From: an uncultured Clostridia bacterium
GTDB lineage: Bacteria; Bacillota; Clostridia; Christensenellales; UBA1242
Reading direction: 5' to 3'
DNA length: 60,195 bases
NCBI GenBank assembly: GCA_945928645.1
Contig: CAMENR010000006.1
Coordinates: 1 to 60,195, forward strand
The position numbers were made by a program, and so were the translations under genes. Shown here piece by piece: positions 59,330 to 60,195 of this stretch. Position 1 is the first letter of the stretch. Every line of letters begins with the position of its first letter. The notes beneath the pieces were generated by a model. That model made no database searches and was not told the DNA's origin. It worked only from the letters and a program-made list of their open reading frames with translations.

Positions 59330-59358
59330 ATTATCATTGTTTTAATCTTTTTTGTCAA
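59330..59358 (-). promoter_or_regulatory. PFOR promoter
   Basis: Minus strand TTGACA - 17 nt - GATAAT. Confidence 0.65.
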
Positions 59359-59453
59359 ACATATTATGTATAAATTGTTGTCAAAAAAGATGTTTTATAA
59401 CTTAAAAGCATATTAAAGTTGCCAATTAACCAAAAAAGTGATAAAATAAAATT

Positions 59454-60194
59454 ATGAAAAATATTTGCATAAAAATTGAGTATATTGGCACAAATTATTG
59501 TGGATTTCAGAGGCAAAAGAATGGGTTGTCTATTCAGCAAGTTGTAGAAGAAGCCATTTTGTCTGCAACTGGTGAAGCGGTTAACATTATTCCAAGTGGA
59601 AGAACTGATGCTGGGGTGCATGCCCTAGGGCAAGTCGCAAATTTTTTATACAATGGAAATATCCCAACAGCCAAATTGAAGATTGTGATAAATCATCATC
59701 TGCCAAAAGATATAAGAGTTGTTGAAGTGGTTGAAAAAACAAAAGAGTTTAATGCTCGCAAATCTGCCAAGAAAAAGACATATTTATATAAAATTTTTAC
59801 AGGTCAAGACATGAGTGTTTTTGATGAGGATAGAGTTTTGCATTACCCATATCAGTTGGATTTTGACTTGTTAAACAAATGTGCAAAGGCACTTGTTGGC
59901 GAGCATGACTTTGCTTGTTATGTGGCAAGTGGTGCTAGCAATACAACTACCAAAAGGACAATTTATTCTGCTTCATTTGAAAGAGTTGGCGAGTATGTGT
60001 TTTTTCGTATAACTGGCAATGGCTTTTTGTATAATATGGTTAGAATACTTGTTGGGACTATGTTGGAGGTTGCCACACACAAGCGTCCTTTGCAAAACTT
60101 TGAGCAAAGCCTCACTAGTGGCAAGAGGGCAGATGTGGGTAGGACTGCCAAGGCTTGCGGGTTGTATCTGGAAAGTGTGTGTTATGACACATAA
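59454..60194 (+). CDS. truA: tRNA pseudouridine synthase A
   Basis: YIGTNYCGFQRQKNGLSIQQVVEEA, GRTDAGVHALGQV. Confidence 0.95.
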   Translation: MKNICIKIEYIGTNYCGFQRQKNGLSIQQVVEEAILSATGEAVNIIPSGRTDAGVHALGQVANFLYNGNIPTAKLKIVINHHLPKDIRVVEVVEKTKEFNARKSAKKKTYLYKIFTGQDMSVFDEDRVLHYPYQLDFDLLNKCAKALVGEHDFACYVASGASNTTTKRTIYSASFERVGEYVFFRITGNGFLYNMVRILVGTMLEVATHKRPLQNFEQSLTSGKRADVGRTAKACGLYLESVCYDT

Positions 60195-60195
60195 A

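Overview
60 kb window from a low-GC Firmicutes/Clostridia-like bacterial chromosome (taxon inferred from gene content and order). Most of it is housekeeping: asd-dapA-lysC; plsX-rnc-smc-ftsY; comM; dprA-topA-trmFO-hslV-hslU; trxA; ylxM-ffh-rpsP-khpA-rimM-trmD-rbgA-rnhB-yraN; rplS; iscS-iscU; rpsB-tsf; ruvX-DUF1292-lysS; tRNA-Leu(CAG) on the minus strand; DUF177-rpmF; a nine-gene V-type ATPase operon in the order of Enterococcus hirae ntpFIKECGABD; pyruvate:ferredoxin oxidoreductase on the minus strand; truA. The accessory part is a set of surface proteins: two adjacent paralogs with hedgehog/intein-type Hint domains (one carrying about 13 DnaJ-like CxxCxGxG motifs), a repeat protein with a tandem promoter, and a 1647-aa papain-like protease/MBG/InlB-repeat protein. 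Best leads for something undescribed: (1) the tandem Hint-domain surface proteins, which keep the Cys1 nucleophile but lack the splicing His-Asn; (2) a promoter-to-terminator ~96-nt RNA with a predicted H-type pseudoknot upstream of ylxM-ffh; (3) a three-way-junction leader on rpsB; (4) a 22-bp-phased tandem repeat array after the PFOR gene and a 38-bp array directly upstream of the asd promoter; (5) a PepD/M20-like protein that seems to have lost its metal ligands; (6) a stacked G5/C5 hairpin between the two Hint genes. No CRISPR array, transposase, prophage or rRNA was seen. All calls are from reading the sequence; no database search or folding software was run.
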